A stretch of DNA of 64,000 nucleotides from Antarctobacter sediminis (GCF_019218285.1 NZ_JAHUZG010000003.1:124001-188000), one strand, 5' to 3'; counted from the first letter of the stretch, positions 16,683-24,770 are shown. The notes: generated by a model not told the origin, from the letters alone. Made by a program: numbers and translations.

Positions 16683-16836
16683 GCCCTGGCGAATGCCGAA
16701 GGAACTACATGGCTCCAAACTTCCGGGTAAACCGAGCGGGTTCGATTCCCCTCCTCGCCTGTGCCCATACGGCAAACGCGCGCCAGCGCGGGGCAGGTCC
16801 CGGGTTGTTTCTTCCCCCTTGTCGCCAGGGCCTTTT
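16683..16836 (+). ncRNA. Y-RNA-like RNA 4 with tRNA-like head, ending in T-tract
   Basis: A perfect 10-bp closing stem (GCCCTGGCGA 16683-16692 with 16822-16831), the ATGCC internal loop opposed by seven bases ending TTG, and an 8-bp upper stem GAAGGAAC/GTTTCTTC (16698-16705, 16807-16814). The head starts TACA, then shows CTCCAAA (16713-16719), identical to the usual tRNA-Trp anticodon loop but with a weak stem, and a T-arm-like GGG-TTCGATT-CCC (16738-16750). An irregular helix closes on loop CATAC (16756-16780), possibly a degenerate acceptor. A run of four T follows the closing stem, so this RNA may end in its own terminator-like helix, or attenuate read-through into rtcB 17 bases later. Confidence 0.65.
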
Positions 16837-16853
16837 ATCATGGATCATGAGAC

Positions 16854-18269
16854 ATGACCGACAACACGGATTTTGATCCGGTGACCGGATCGCACCTCAA
16901 GGAATGGGGGCACCGCCCGGGCAAACAGTTTCCGGCGCTGCTGCAAAAGGCCAACGCGATGCGGGCCGAAGGCTTTGGTCTTGTGCGCATCCTTTTGGAA
17001 CTGGACGCGGACATTCCGCCAGAGCCACAGACGCTGGCCCTGCGCGCGCCGGGAGAGCTGGCGTTTTCGGAAAACATCGACGTGACGCACCCGGATGAGG
17101 CTGACAATGTCGCCAAGGTGCGCGAAACGATGCGCGCCCTGATGAGAACGCCCACCATAGAGGCCGGGGCAATCATGCCGGATGCCTGCCCGGCGGGGCC
17201 GGTGGGCACGATCCCGGTGGGCGGGGTGGCGGCTGCACGCAATGCAATCCATCCGGGGATGCATTCGGCCGATATCTGTTGCTCGGTCATGATGACGGAC
17301 CTTGGCGACGCAGACCCAAAGGCGGTGCTGGACGCCGCGCAATCGGTCACGCATTTCGGACCGGGCGGGCGCCGCCCGGGCGACCGGATCGCCGTGTCCG
17401 CCGACCTGCTGGAGGCGTTCCGAGCAAACAGTTTCCTCGATAACCCCAAGTCCCTGCGCATGGCAGAGGACCACATGGGCACGCAGGGGGATGGCAACCA
17501 TTTCCTGTTTGTCGGACGCTCGCGCAAGACGGGCCGTACCACGATCGTGACGCATCATGGTTCGCGTGGGCCGGGGGCGGTCCTGTACAAGAAAGGGATG
17601 GAAGCCGCCGAGCGTTTCCGCCGAGAGTTGTCGCCGGAAACGCAAAAGCAGAATGCCTGGATCCCGGCGGATACCGAAGAGGGGCGCGCCTATTGGCAGG
17701 CACTGCAACTGATCCGCGACTGGACAAAGGCCAACCATGCGTCGATCCATGACGCCACGGTGGCCACAGCGCGGGCCGAGCCCGGCGACCGGTTCTGGAA
17801 CGAGCATAACTTTGTCTTCAAACGGGGCGATTTGTTCTATCACGGCAAGGGCGCGACCCCGGCGTGGGGGGATTATGCGGCGGATGCCAACGGGTTGACC
17901 CTGATCCCGCTGAACATGGCACAGCCGGTTCTGGTGACGCGGGGCAAGGATGCGGCCAGCGGGCTGGGCTTTAGTCCGCATGGGGCCGGGCGCAACTATT
18001 CCCGGTCCGAACATCGTCGCCGCATGGGGGCGCTGACGCCGGACCAGTTGCTGAAGGCCGAAACGGAAGGGTTGGACATCCGCTTTCATGCCGGTGGCGT
18101 GGATGCCTCGGAACTGCCGTCCAGCTACAAGAACGCCGATAACGTGGTGGCGCAGATCAAGTCCTATGACTTGGCCGAGATCGAGGATTTCATCGACCCC
18201 TATGGCTGTATCATGGCCGGTGACATCCCGCCGTTCTGGGTAAACCGCAAAAAGAAAAAGGCGCGATGA
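16854..18269 (+). CDS. rtcB: RtcB: GTP-dependent RNA ligase
   Basis: RNA ligase (471 aa) that joins 2',3'-cyclic-phosphate (or 3'-phosphate) RNA ends to 5'-OH ends through a guanylylated histidine, using Mn2+. Expected motifs are present: Asp140-Ile-Cys-Cys (metal; usually D-I-G-C), GDGNHF (212-217), HHGSRG (234-239), and the nucleophile His376 in SPHGAGRNYSR. The DICC and GDGNHF variants mark a divergent RtcB subgroup. The ATG at 16854 follows the RNA array by 17 bases and has only a weak ribosome site. With RtcR, Ro60 and the tRNA-like RNAs it forms a damage-responsive RNA-repair unit. The cyclase gene rtcA, its common partner, is missing; the next gene belongs to another operon after a strong hairpin. 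Confidence 0.93.
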   Translation: MTDNTDFDPVTGSHLKEWGHRPGKQFPALLQKANAMRAEGFGLVRILLELDADIPPEPQTLALRAPGELAFSENIDVTHPDEADNVAKVRETMRALMRTPTIEAGAIMPDACPAGPVGTIPVGGVAAARNAIHPGMHSADICCSVMMTDLGDADPKAVLDAAQSVTHFGPGGRRPGDRIAVSADLLEAFRANSFLDNPKSLRMAEDHMGTQGDGNHFLFVGRSRKTGRTTIVTHHGSRGPGAVLYKKGMEAAERFRRELSPETQKQNAWIPADTEEGRAYWQALQLIRDWTKANHASIHDATVATARAEPGDRFWNEHNFVFKRGDLFYHGKGATPAWGDYAADANGLTLIPLNMAQPVLVTRGKDAASGLGFSPHGAGRNYSRSEHRRRMGALTPDQLLKAETEGLDIRFHAGGVDASELPSSYKNADNVVAQIKSYDLAEIEDFIDPYGCIMAGDIPPFWVNRKKKKAR

Positions 18270-18274
18270 ACGGT

Positions 18275-18303
18275 CGGTGGGGGAAGGGTGCATTCCCCCA
18301 CCG
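18275..18303 (+). terminator. Strong hairpin after rtcB
   Basis: CGGTGGGGGAA (18275-18285) pairs perfectly with 18293-18303 around a 7-base loop, six bases after the rtcB stop. There is no T-tract, so it is either an intrinsic-type terminator without a U run or an mRNA-stabilising 3' hairpin ending the rtc unit. Confidence 0.55.
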
Positions 18304-18374
18304 AGACCCGTGGTCAAAGGCTGTTCGGCCTGCGCCGGGAAAACGCGCCTGCATCCGCGGTTCGGGGTGAGTCG

Positions 18375-18470
18375 CATCACGCGTGTGATGTTAAGCCTTT
18401 GTTCCTGAGGTTCATTTTTTGCCTAAACAAAAAACTTGCCAGCTCGGCCAAGTTCTGGAAGCCTTAGGCA
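18375..18470. promoter_or_regulatory. Inverted repeats upstream of the creatininase operon
   Basis: Three inverted repeats lie in this upstream region: CATCAC-N4-GTGATG (18375-18390), AACTTG-N10-CAAGTT (18433-18454), and the 7-base arms TGCCTAA (18420-18426) and TTAGGCA (18464-18470). These look like binding sites for dimeric regulators. No regulator gene is adjacent to this operon, so the binder is unknown. Confidence 0.4.
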
Positions 18471-18527
18471 TCATCTCTGGCACAGATCTAATCTAAGGGC
18501 CACGCAACCATTCCTTGAGGAGGAAAC

Positions 18528-18650
18528 ATGGGATCGCGTGTGCTTTCTGTGTGCTGTGGAGGTGTGCTCCCGGCCAAGTCAAATCCCGCATGGCGGGGCC
18601 ATGATGGCGGCGCCGCGTCGCGCCAGCTCCGGGTCGGGTGCGCGGCATGA
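18528..18650 (+). CDS. Candidate 40-aa leader peptide, coupled to creatininase gene
   Basis: A short reading frame begins with ATG right after a near-perfect ribosome site (GAGGAGGAAAC). It encodes 40 residues starting MGSRVLSVCCGGVLP and ending RQLRVGCAA. Its TGA overlaps the downstream ATG (ATGA), so its translation would deliver ribosomes to the creatininase gene, which has a poor ribosome site of its own. This argues for a real coupled or regulatory peptide. The Cys-Cys-Gly-Gly core is notable. No radical-SAM or other RiPP enzyme is nearby, so a modified-peptide role is only a thought. I do not recognise a family. Confidence 0.5.
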   Translation: MGSRVLSVCCGGVLPAKSNPAWRGHDGGAASRQLRVGCAA

Positions 18651-19441
18651 GCGTTCAGGGTCTCTGGGCCGAACTGCCCTCGTCCGCCTTTGAGGATCTG
18701 CCGTCCGACACGGTCGCTGTCCTGCCGCTTGGCGCGACCGAACAACATGGCCCGCATCTTGCCATGTCGGTTGACAGCACGCTGATCGACGCGGCTACGG
18801 AACGGATGCTGGCGGCGCTGGAACCGGGGCAATCCGTGCTGGTCCTGCCCACGCTGACGATCACCAAAAGCGAAGAACATATCGCCTTTCCCGGCACGCT
18901 GACGCTCAGCGGGGACACGCTTTTGGCAGTCCTGCGTGACGTGGGGGCCTCGGTTGCGCGGGCCGGGGTGCAGCGGCTGGTTCTGTTCAACGGTCACGGT
19001 GGCAACAGCGCGCTGTTGCAGGTGGCGGCGCGGGACCTGCGGCTGGCGCATGATCTGATCGTGGTCACCTGTTCATGGAGCGGTTTTGCCGAATGGCAGG
19101 GCCTGTTCGATCCGCAGGACTACGCCCATGACATCCATGCAGGCGACAGCGAAACCTCGGCCATGCTGGCCGCGCGGCCCGATCTTGTCGACATGTACAG
19201 GGCGCAGGATTTCAAACCGGCCATGGCCGAGTGGGAGAGCAGTTTTCCCCGGATCGGTCTGGGCGGAAAACCGGCGCAGCCGGGATGGCTGGCGCAGGAC
19301 ATGCACCCCTTGGGGGCCTGCGGCAATGCCTCTGCCGCGACAGAGGCGAAAGGCGCGCAGATGCTGGACAGTTCAGGGCGGAATTTCGCGGCGTTCCTGG
19401 CCGAATTCGCCCGGTTCGATCACCGGAGAACCCGCCCGTGA
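18647..19441 (+). CDS. Creatininase family metallohydrolase
   Basis: Zinc/manganese amidohydrolase (264 aa) of the creatininase fold, which also includes formamide hydrolases and the mycofactocin peptidase MftE. The metal-site motifs are LPLGATEQHGPHLAM near residue 27-40, LFNGHGGNS near 110, and the E in HAGDSETS near 165. The ATG at 18647 overlaps the leader-peptide stop; a GTG nine bases earlier is an alternative. It is the first full enzyme gene of an operon with a CodA-like deaminase (GTGA overlap), an FAD oxidase and a dioxygenase. Ring opening of a creatinine-, hydantoin- or lactam-like compound fits, but no substrate can be named. Confidence 0.85.
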   Translation: MSVQGLWAELPSSAFEDLPSDTVAVLPLGATEQHGPHLAMSVDSTLIDAATERMLAALEPGQSVLVLPTLTITKSEEHIAFPGTLTLSGDTLLAVLRDVGASVARAGVQRLVLFNGHGGNSALLQVAARDLRLAHDLIVVTCSWSGFAEWQGLFDPQDYAHDIHAGDSETSAMLAARPDLVDMYRAQDFKPAMAEWESSFPRIGLGGKPAQPGWLAQDMHPLGACGNASAATEAKGAQMLDSSGRNFAAFLAEFARFDHRRTRP

Positions 19442-20667
19442 TCCGAGCCGCACATATGGATGCACGCCTGCCCGGCGTGTTGGTGCCCCGCAGCCTTGTG
19501 GCGGATGCCGACAGGTTGGGCGGGGTGCCGCAGGGCGATTGCCTTGCCGGGGATCTCGTGCTGCGCGACGGCGTGGCGGTTGCGCTGGAGCGTTCGGACA
19601 TGGTGCCGCGCGGCATGGTGCTGCCCAAGCTCACCGATCCGCATGTGCATCTGGACAAATGCCACAGCATAGGTCGGATGCAGGGTGTCGGAGGCGATCT
19701 GGCCGCGGCGATTGCGGCACAGATGGCGGACAAGGCCAACTGGACTGCCGAGGATCTCGCGCAGCGGGCCAGACGTGGCCTTGCCGAGTTGAAGGCGGCG
19801 TTCTGCGGGGCCGTGCGCAGCCATGTGGACTGGTCCGACAGCGACGATCCTGACGCCGTGCCGCTGGCGTGGGACGTGCTGGGCGACCTGTCCGCGGATT
19901 GTGGCCTGACGCTTCAACGGGCGGCACTGACCAACATCGACCGGCTGGCCGATGCCGAGTTCGCGCGCCGCTGCGCCGAACGGGTGGCCCGCGATAACGG
20001 CGTGCTGGGCACCTTTGTCTTTGATCAGGACAGCCGCGACGCGGGCCTGCGCAACATGTTTCGCGAGGCGGACCGCCTGGGCCTTGCGTTGGATTTTCAC
20101 ACCGACGAGGGGCTGGCGCCGGGTCTGGACGGGCTGGAGCGCATCGCCAACGCGGCGCTGGAGGCCGGGTTTCAGGGACCGGTCCTGTGTGGGCACGCCT
20201 GTTCGATGGCCAACCTTGCGCCAAACGACGTATCGCGGATTGCAGACAAACTGGCCCGCGCGGGGATCGCTGTGGCGATGCTGCCGCAGACGAACCTTTA
20301 CCTTCAGGGCCGCAACGATGGCACCCCGGACCGCCGGGGTGTGACCCGGCTGCATGAACTGCGTGCCGCTGGCGTGACGGTCACTGTTGGCGCGGATAAC
20401 GTGCGCGATGCTTTCTGCCCGATCGGGCGGCACGATCCGCTGCATGTGCTGGGGCTCAGCGTTCTGGCCGCCCATCTGGACCCGCCGTTTGGCGACCATC
20501 TTCCGCTGATCACCACCAACGCGCGCCGCGCGCTGGGACTGGCGCCCCAAACCGTCGACGGGGCTGCCATCGGGGATCTGTTCTTCGTCGACGCAACCGA
20601 TGGCTCGGATCTGCTGAGTGGCGCCGCCCGCCGCCCCCTGTCCGAGGAACTGGGAGCACATGCATGA
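19438..20667 (+). CDS. CodA-like amidohydrolase/deaminase
   Basis: Metal-dependent amidohydrolase (409 aa) of the cytosine deaminase/creatinine deaminase branch. Metal ligands are visible in DPHVHLDKC, in LDFHTDEGL, in CGHACSM and in GADNVRDAFCPIG, in the order used by CodA. The GTG at 19438 is chosen because GGAGAA lies eight bases upstream; its first bases overlap the creatininase stop. The next gene starts four bases inside its end (ATGA). Together with the creatininase-family gene it suggests stepwise opening and deamination of a small nitrogen heterocycle. Members of this family have varied substrates, so cytosine itself is only one option. Confidence 0.85.
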   Translation: MIRAAHMDARLPGVLVPRSLVADADRLGGVPQGDCLAGDLVLRDGVAVALERSDMVPRGMVLPKLTDPHVHLDKCHSIGRMQGVGGDLAAAIAAQMADKANWTAEDLAQRARRGLAELKAAFCGAVRSHVDWSDSDDPDAVPLAWDVLGDLSADCGLTLQRAALTNIDRLADAEFARRCAERVARDNGVLGTFVFDQDSRDAGLRNMFREADRLGLALDFHTDEGLAPGLDGLERIANAALEAGFQGPVLCGHACSMANLAPNDVSRIADKLARAGIAVAMLPQTNLYLQGRNDGTPDRRGVTRLHELRAAGVTVTVGADNVRDAFCPIGRHDPLHVLGLSVLAAHLDPPFGDHLPLITTNARRALGLAPQTVDGAAIGDLFFVDATDGSDLLSGAARRPLSEELGAHA

Positions 20668-22064
20668 CAGAGACACTGCAAGACATTGACTGGGTCGCAA
20701 TCGCCGCCGAACTGGCACCGGTGGCGATCATCGACGAACCGGTTCTGGTCAAGAAACGCTCACGCGATTTCTTTTGGTATTCGCCGATCCTGAACGCGCA
20801 GCTGAAGAAAAGTTTTGGCGACCTCGTCGCCCAGCCCAAGACACGCGAGGAAATGGCGCACTGCCTGTCCGTGGCCCATGCCCATGACATTCCCGTGGTG
20901 CTGCGCGGCGGCGGCACCGGGAATTATGGCCAGGCCGTGCCCTTGAAAGGCGGTCTCATCATCGAGACCACTGGCATGAACCGTATCCTGGAAATCGGCA
21001 ACGGTTTTGTCCGCGTCGAGGCGGGCGCGCTGATGGCAGACATCAATGCCGCGCTGATCCCGCAGGGCTGGGAAATGGCCATGTTCCCCTCGACACAGGA
21101 CATTGCCACCATCGGCGGCTTTGTCGCTGGTGGCAGCGGCGGTATCGGCTCTATCGCCAACGGCGCGTTGCGTGAAAAGGGAAACATCATCCAGCTCAAG
21201 GCGCTGTCGGTCGAGGCCGTCCCGCACGAGCATGTCTTCGACGCCGAGGACGCGCTGCAAATCCACCACGCATGGGGGCTGAACGGCGCGATCACCGAGG
21301 TCACTCTGCGCACCGTGCCAACGCGCGACTGGGTCGGCTGCATGGCCAGCTTTGACAGCTATCGCGACGCCTATGCCGCCGGTTACGCGCTGGCCACCAG
21401 CAAGACTGTCGCACGCAAGCTGTGTTCGGTGGTCGATGCGCGTATTGCCGAGTATTTTCCGCGTCTCAAGGACCACATCCGCGACGGCAAGCACCTGCTG
21501 GTCACGCTGGTCCCGCGCGAGGACATGGAGGCCTTTGGCGAACTGGTTTCTGCGCAGGGCGGCGCGGTCGATCTGGCGCTAGGCGAAGAAGAGCGAGCAG
21601 CAAAGGGCATCCCGCATGTCTTTGAGTTTGCTTACAACCACACCACACTTCAGGTGCTGAAGTCCGACCGGTCCGCCACCTACCAGCAGATCGGTGTTGC
21701 GGACCCGTCCGATGTGGATTCCGTCATCGCGGTCGAAGAGGCCATTGGCGATGACGTCTGGCATCATCACGAATTTGCCCGGGTCGACGACACGCTGATC
21801 GCCGCCGACCTGCCGATCATCTGGTTCAAGGACGAGGCGCGCCTGCGCGAGATCGACGGCATCTATGCCTCCCACGGGTTCACCGTCTGGGACGCACATA
21901 CCTACCACGTCGAGGGCGGCGGCCTGAAGGATGCCGATTACCGCCACCTCGCGTGGAAGAAACGCATGGACCCCAAGGGACTGCTGAACCCCGGCAAGTC
22001 ACGGGCCTGGGAGATGGTGCGCCATCTCTCCGCAGACGACATCGAAGCAAAGGCCAAGGACTGA
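20664..22064 (+). CDS. FAD-binding oxidase (PCMH/GlcD type)
   Basis: Flavoprotein oxidase or dehydrogenase (466 aa) with a PCMH-type FAD domain. The pyrophosphate-binding stretch VVLRGGGTGNYGQ lies near residues 79-91, a second FAD-contact GGFVAGGSGGIGS near 145-160, and a C-terminal cap ends in a DPKGLLNPGKS motif typical of glycolate oxidase/vanillyl-alcohol-oxidase relatives. The start overlaps the deaminase stop by four bases. It likely oxidises an alcohol, amine or hydroxy-acid intermediate of the operon's pathway. The usual covalent-FAD histidine is not obvious to me. Confidence 0.85.
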   Translation: MTETLQDIDWVAIAAELAPVAIIDEPVLVKKRSRDFFWYSPILNAQLKKSFGDLVAQPKTREEMAHCLSVAHAHDIPVVLRGGGTGNYGQAVPLKGGLIIETTGMNRILEIGNGFVRVEAGALMADINAALIPQGWEMAMFPSTQDIATIGGFVAGGSGGIGSIANGALREKGNIIQLKALSVEAVPHEHVFDAEDALQIHHAWGLNGAITEVTLRTVPTRDWVGCMASFDSYRDAYAAGYALATSKTVARKLCSVVDARIAEYFPRLKDHIRDGKHLLVTLVPREDMEAFGELVSAQGGAVDLALGEEERAAKGIPHVFEFAYNHTTLQVLKSDRSATYQQIGVADPSDVDSVIAVEEAIGDDVWHHHEFARVDDTLIAADLPIIWFKDEARLREIDGIYASHGFTVWDAHTYHVEGGGLKDADYRHLAWKKRMDPKGLLNPGKSRAWEMVRHLSADDIEAKAKD

Positions 22065-22068
22065 ACCA

Positions 22069-22950
22069 ATGACAATTCATACCAAACCGCTGACACCGCA
22101 ATTCGGTGCCGACGTGCAGGGCATCGACCTGAACACCGTGACCGCGACGCATTTGTTCCCGCAGATCCGCGCCCTGTTCGAAGAACATTCGGCTCTGCTG
22201 TTCCGCGCGCAGGAAATGACGGATGAAACCCACCTGCGTATCGCCGGATTGTTCGGCCCGATCGAGGATCGCGAGGCGGATGAACGCAAACCGGGCGAAG
22301 CCTTCAAGATCCCCAAGGTGTCCAACGTGCAAGAGGACGGCACCACCTCGGGCGAGATGGATCTCAAGACGCTGAACCTCAAGACCAACTTCCTGTGGCA
22401 CTCGGACAGCACCTTTCTGCCGACCCCTTCGCTGACCAATATCATCACCGCGCGTGTCGTTCCCTCGTCGGGCGGCGCGACGGAACTGGCCTCCACTCGG
22501 GCGGCATGGGCGATGATGCCGGCAGAGCTGAAGGCCAAGATCGAAGGTCGCGGTATCTGGCACCGCTACAGCCATTCGCGGCGCAAGATCTCTCCCGAAC
22601 TGGCCGAATTGCCGATGTTCAACAAGTGGCCGGATACACATTGGAACGCGGTCTGGGAAAACCCGATCAACGGCCGCGAGGCGCTGTATATCGCCAGCCA
22701 TGCCTTCAAGGTCGACGGCTACGATGAGGCCGAAAGCGAGGCGCTGCTGAAAGAGCTGACCGACTACTGCACCCAGCCAGCCTTTGTCTATTCGCATAAC
22801 TGGCAGGTGGGTGACGTGCTGATCTGGGATCAGCGCGCCGTGATGCATCGCGGCACGCCGTGGCCCTACGAACAGCCGCGCACACTGTCCAGCATCTGCG
22901 CCACGGTCACCGAAGAAGACGGGCTGGATCGCATCCGCGTTCCCGCCTGA
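22069..22950 (+). CDS. TauD/TfdA family Fe(II)/2-oxoglutarate dioxygenase
   Basis: Dioxygenase (293 aa) of the taurine/2,4-D dioxygenase family, which couples 2-oxoglutarate decarboxylation to substrate hydroxylation. The iron-binding His-x-Asp is in FLWHSDSTFL (about residues 106-108), the distal His is in QRAVMHRGTPW and the 2-oxoglutarate arginine follows in EQPRTLSS. The N terminus (MTIHTKPLTPQFGADVQGID) is typical. It starts four bases after the FAD oxidase. Together they would carry out two oxidative steps on the same imported compound. Confidence 0.88.
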   Translation: MTIHTKPLTPQFGADVQGIDLNTVTATHLFPQIRALFEEHSALLFRAQEMTDETHLRIAGLFGPIEDREADERKPGEAFKIPKVSNVQEDGTTSGEMDLKTLNLKTNFLWHSDSTFLPTPSLTNIITARVVPSSGGATELASTRAAWAMMPAELKAKIEGRGIWHRYSHSRRKISPELAELPMFNKWPDTHWNAVWENPINGREALYIASHAFKVDGYDEAESEALLKELTDYCTQPAFVYSHNWQVGDVLIWDQRAVMHRGTPWPYEQPRTLSSICATVTEEDGLDRIRVPA

Positions 22951-22960
22951 CCCCGAAAAC

Positions 22961-22991
22961 GCGCGGCCGACCGGGCCCTTTGCGGCCGCGC
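22961..22991 (+). terminator. GC-rich hairpin before the binding-protein gene
   Basis: GCGCGGCCG (22961-22969) pairs with CGGCCGCGC (22983-22991) around a 13-base loop. It has no T-tract. It may protect the upstream mRNA or separate enzyme and binding-protein expression within the operon. Confidence 0.45.
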
Positions 22992-23065
22992 GCCTCCCGC
23001 CGCAGTCCTCACGCTGCTTTCCGACAGGGCGGTCCCCCTCACGACCCTACAGAGAGGAATGAAAG

Positions 23066-24730
23066 ATGACGTTCACGACCCGTACAGGCAAACCGCTGCC
23101 TGCCAGCCTGACGCGCAGCGCCCAAACCGCTGCCTCTGACGCCATGAGCCGCCGCGAGTTCATGGCAACCGCCTGCACCTTTGGGGCAAGTGCCGCCACG
23201 GCTTATGCGATGATGGGCCTGCCGACCCCGGCAGAGGCCGCCAGCCACGCCCAGATGGGTGGCACCGTGCGTATTCAGCAGGAAATCGTCACCATGCGCG
23301 ACCCGCGCAAGTTCGATTTCAACAGCCTTGCCACATATACCCGCGGCTGGCTGGAATACCTCGTCCAGTACAATTCGGACGGCTCTTTTTCCCCGGTTCT
23401 GCTGGAAAGCTGGGACATCAGCGAGGATGCCAAGACCTATACCCTGCGCCTGCGCAAGGGCGTGACCTGGAACAACGGCGATCCTTTCACCGCCTCCGAC
23501 GTGGCCTTCAACATCGAACGTTTCGCCGATGGCACCGCCGAGGCCAACGCCATGGCGCTGAAATTTGCCGTGTTGCAGGACCCGCAGACCCAGATGCTGA
23601 TGGAAGGCACGGTCGAGATCGTGGACGATCACACCGTCGTCCTGAACCTGCCCCGCCCCGACATCTCGCTGATTGCCGGTCTGGCTGATTATCCGGCGGC
23701 CATCGTGCATCCCTCGTTCACCGAGGACGACATGCTGACCAACCCGATCGGCACAGGCCCCTACCTGCCTGAAACCTATGAAGTCGGTGTCAGCGCCTCT
23801 CTGGTGCGCAACGCGGATCATACATGGTGGAACGCGGGCAACGGCGCATGGATGGACCGGATCGAAATGATCGACTTTGGTTCGGACCCGGCTTCGCATT
23901 TTGCGGCCGCCGAAGCGGACGAATACGACGTCGCCTATGACACCGAGGGCGACTACATCACGGCCTTCGAGGCGCTGGACGACTGGACCAAGCACACGGT
24001 GAACACCGCGGCGGCCGTTCTGGCCCGGACCAACCAGCTGGCCGAGGAGGGTGGCAAACAACCCTACGCGGATGTGCGCGTGCGCCGCGCGCTTGCTCTG
24101 GCGGTGGACAATGCCACCATCCTTGAACTGGCGTACAGCGGTCTTGGCGCGCTGGGCGAAAACCACCACGTCGCGCCGGTGCACCCGGATTACGCCGACA
24201 TTGGCGCGCCGGTGCGCGATGTCGATGCGGCCATGGCGTTGCTCGAAGAAGCGGGCATGGCGGATTACGAGTTCGAGTTGATCTCGCTTGATGCGGCATT
24301 CTGGAAGTCGACTGGCGATGCCATCGCGGGTCAGTTGCGCGATGCAGGCTTGAACGTCCGCCGGACCGTCTATCCCTCGAACACCTTCTGGAACGACTGG
24401 GCGAAATACCCGTTCTCGATCACCAACTGGAACCACCGCCCGCTGGGCATCCAGACCTATGCGCTGGCCTACAAATCGGGTGTGTCCTGGAACGAGACCG
24501 GTTTCGCCAATGCCGAGTTCGACGCGCTGGTTGACGAAGCGATGTCTATCGCCGACCCGGACGAGCGCCGCAAGATCATGGCCAAACTGGAACAGATCAT
24601 GGTCGACGAAGGCGTCATCATCCAACCTTACTGGCGCGGGCTTGCGAACTTTACCAAGTCGAACCTGAAAGGTGCCGAGATCCACATCTCGCAGGAACTC
24701 TATCCCCAGTACATGTACTGGGAGGCCTGA
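23066..24730 (+). CDS. ABC transporter substrate-binding protein, family 5
   Basis: Periplasmic binding protein (554 aa) of the oligopeptide/dipeptide/nickel class (SBP_bac_5). An N-terminal Tat-type signal is visible: SRREFMATACTF around residues 28-40, a hydrophobic run, and a likely A-E-A-A-S cleavage site. The mature part has the family's W-x-S-D and L-R-K-G-V-x-W-x-x-G-x-P-x-x-A-x-D-V segments. The ATG follows GAGAGGAATGAAAG. No matching permease or ATPase genes are adjacent, so the rest of the importer must lie elsewhere. The cargo is probably the substrate of the upstream enzymes. Alternative start: a shorter form from the internal Met before the twin arginines. Confidence 0.88.
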   Translation: MTFTTRTGKPLPASLTRSAQTAASDAMSRREFMATACTFGASAATAYAMMGLPTPAEAASHAQMGGTVRIQQEIVTMRDPRKFDFNSLATYTRGWLEYLVQYNSDGSFSPVLLESWDISEDAKTYTLRLRKGVTWNNGDPFTASDVAFNIERFADGTAEANAMALKFAVLQDPQTQMLMEGTVEIVDDHTVVLNLPRPDISLIAGLADYPAAIVHPSFTEDDMLTNPIGTGPYLPETYEVGVSASLVRNADHTWWNAGNGAWMDRIEMIDFGSDPASHFAAAEADEYDVAYDTEGDYITAFEALDDWTKHTVNTAAAVLARTNQLAEEGGKQPYADVRVRRALALAVDNATILELAYSGLGALGENHHVAPVHPDYADIGAPVRDVDAAMALLEEAGMADYEFELISLDAAFWKSTGDAIAGQLRDAGLNVRRTVYPSNTFWNDWAKYPFSITNWNHRPLGIQTYALAYKSGVSWNETGFANAEFDALVDEAMSIADPDERRKIMAKLEQIMVDEGVIIQPYWRGLANFTKSNLKGAEIHISQELYPQYMYWEA

Positions 24731-24742
24731 TCCCCGAAACCT

Positions 24743-24770
24743 GCTGCCCGTCCGTCACTGGGCGGGCAGC
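24743..24770 (+). terminator. Hairpin after the binding-protein gene
   Basis: GCTGCCCG (24743-24750) pairs with CGGGCAGC (24763-24770), 12-base loop, shortly after the stop codon. The T-rich AATTTTC comes nine bases later. It is either a weak terminator or a 3' mRNA stabiliser of the abundant binding-protein message. Confidence 0.45.

Noticed and set aside
16233-16836. Repeated ATGCC-containing segments considered as a CRISPR array
   Set aside because: The copies are unequal in length and spacing, are not identical, and each closes its own hairpin; no cas genes are near. The CARF domain of RtcR is not evidence of CRISPR.
16245-16857. Short reading frames across the RNA array (for example plus-strand 134 and 62 codons, minus-strand 106 and 80 codons)
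   Set aside because: They run through base-paired RNA elements and a tRNA cloverleaf, lack ribosome sites and show no protein-like composition.
18528-19441. Mycofactocin-type precursor and MftE peptidase
   Set aside because: The peptide does not end in the V-Y type tail and no MftB, radical-SAM MftC or glycosyltransferase genes are nearby; the downstream genes are small-molecule catabolism.
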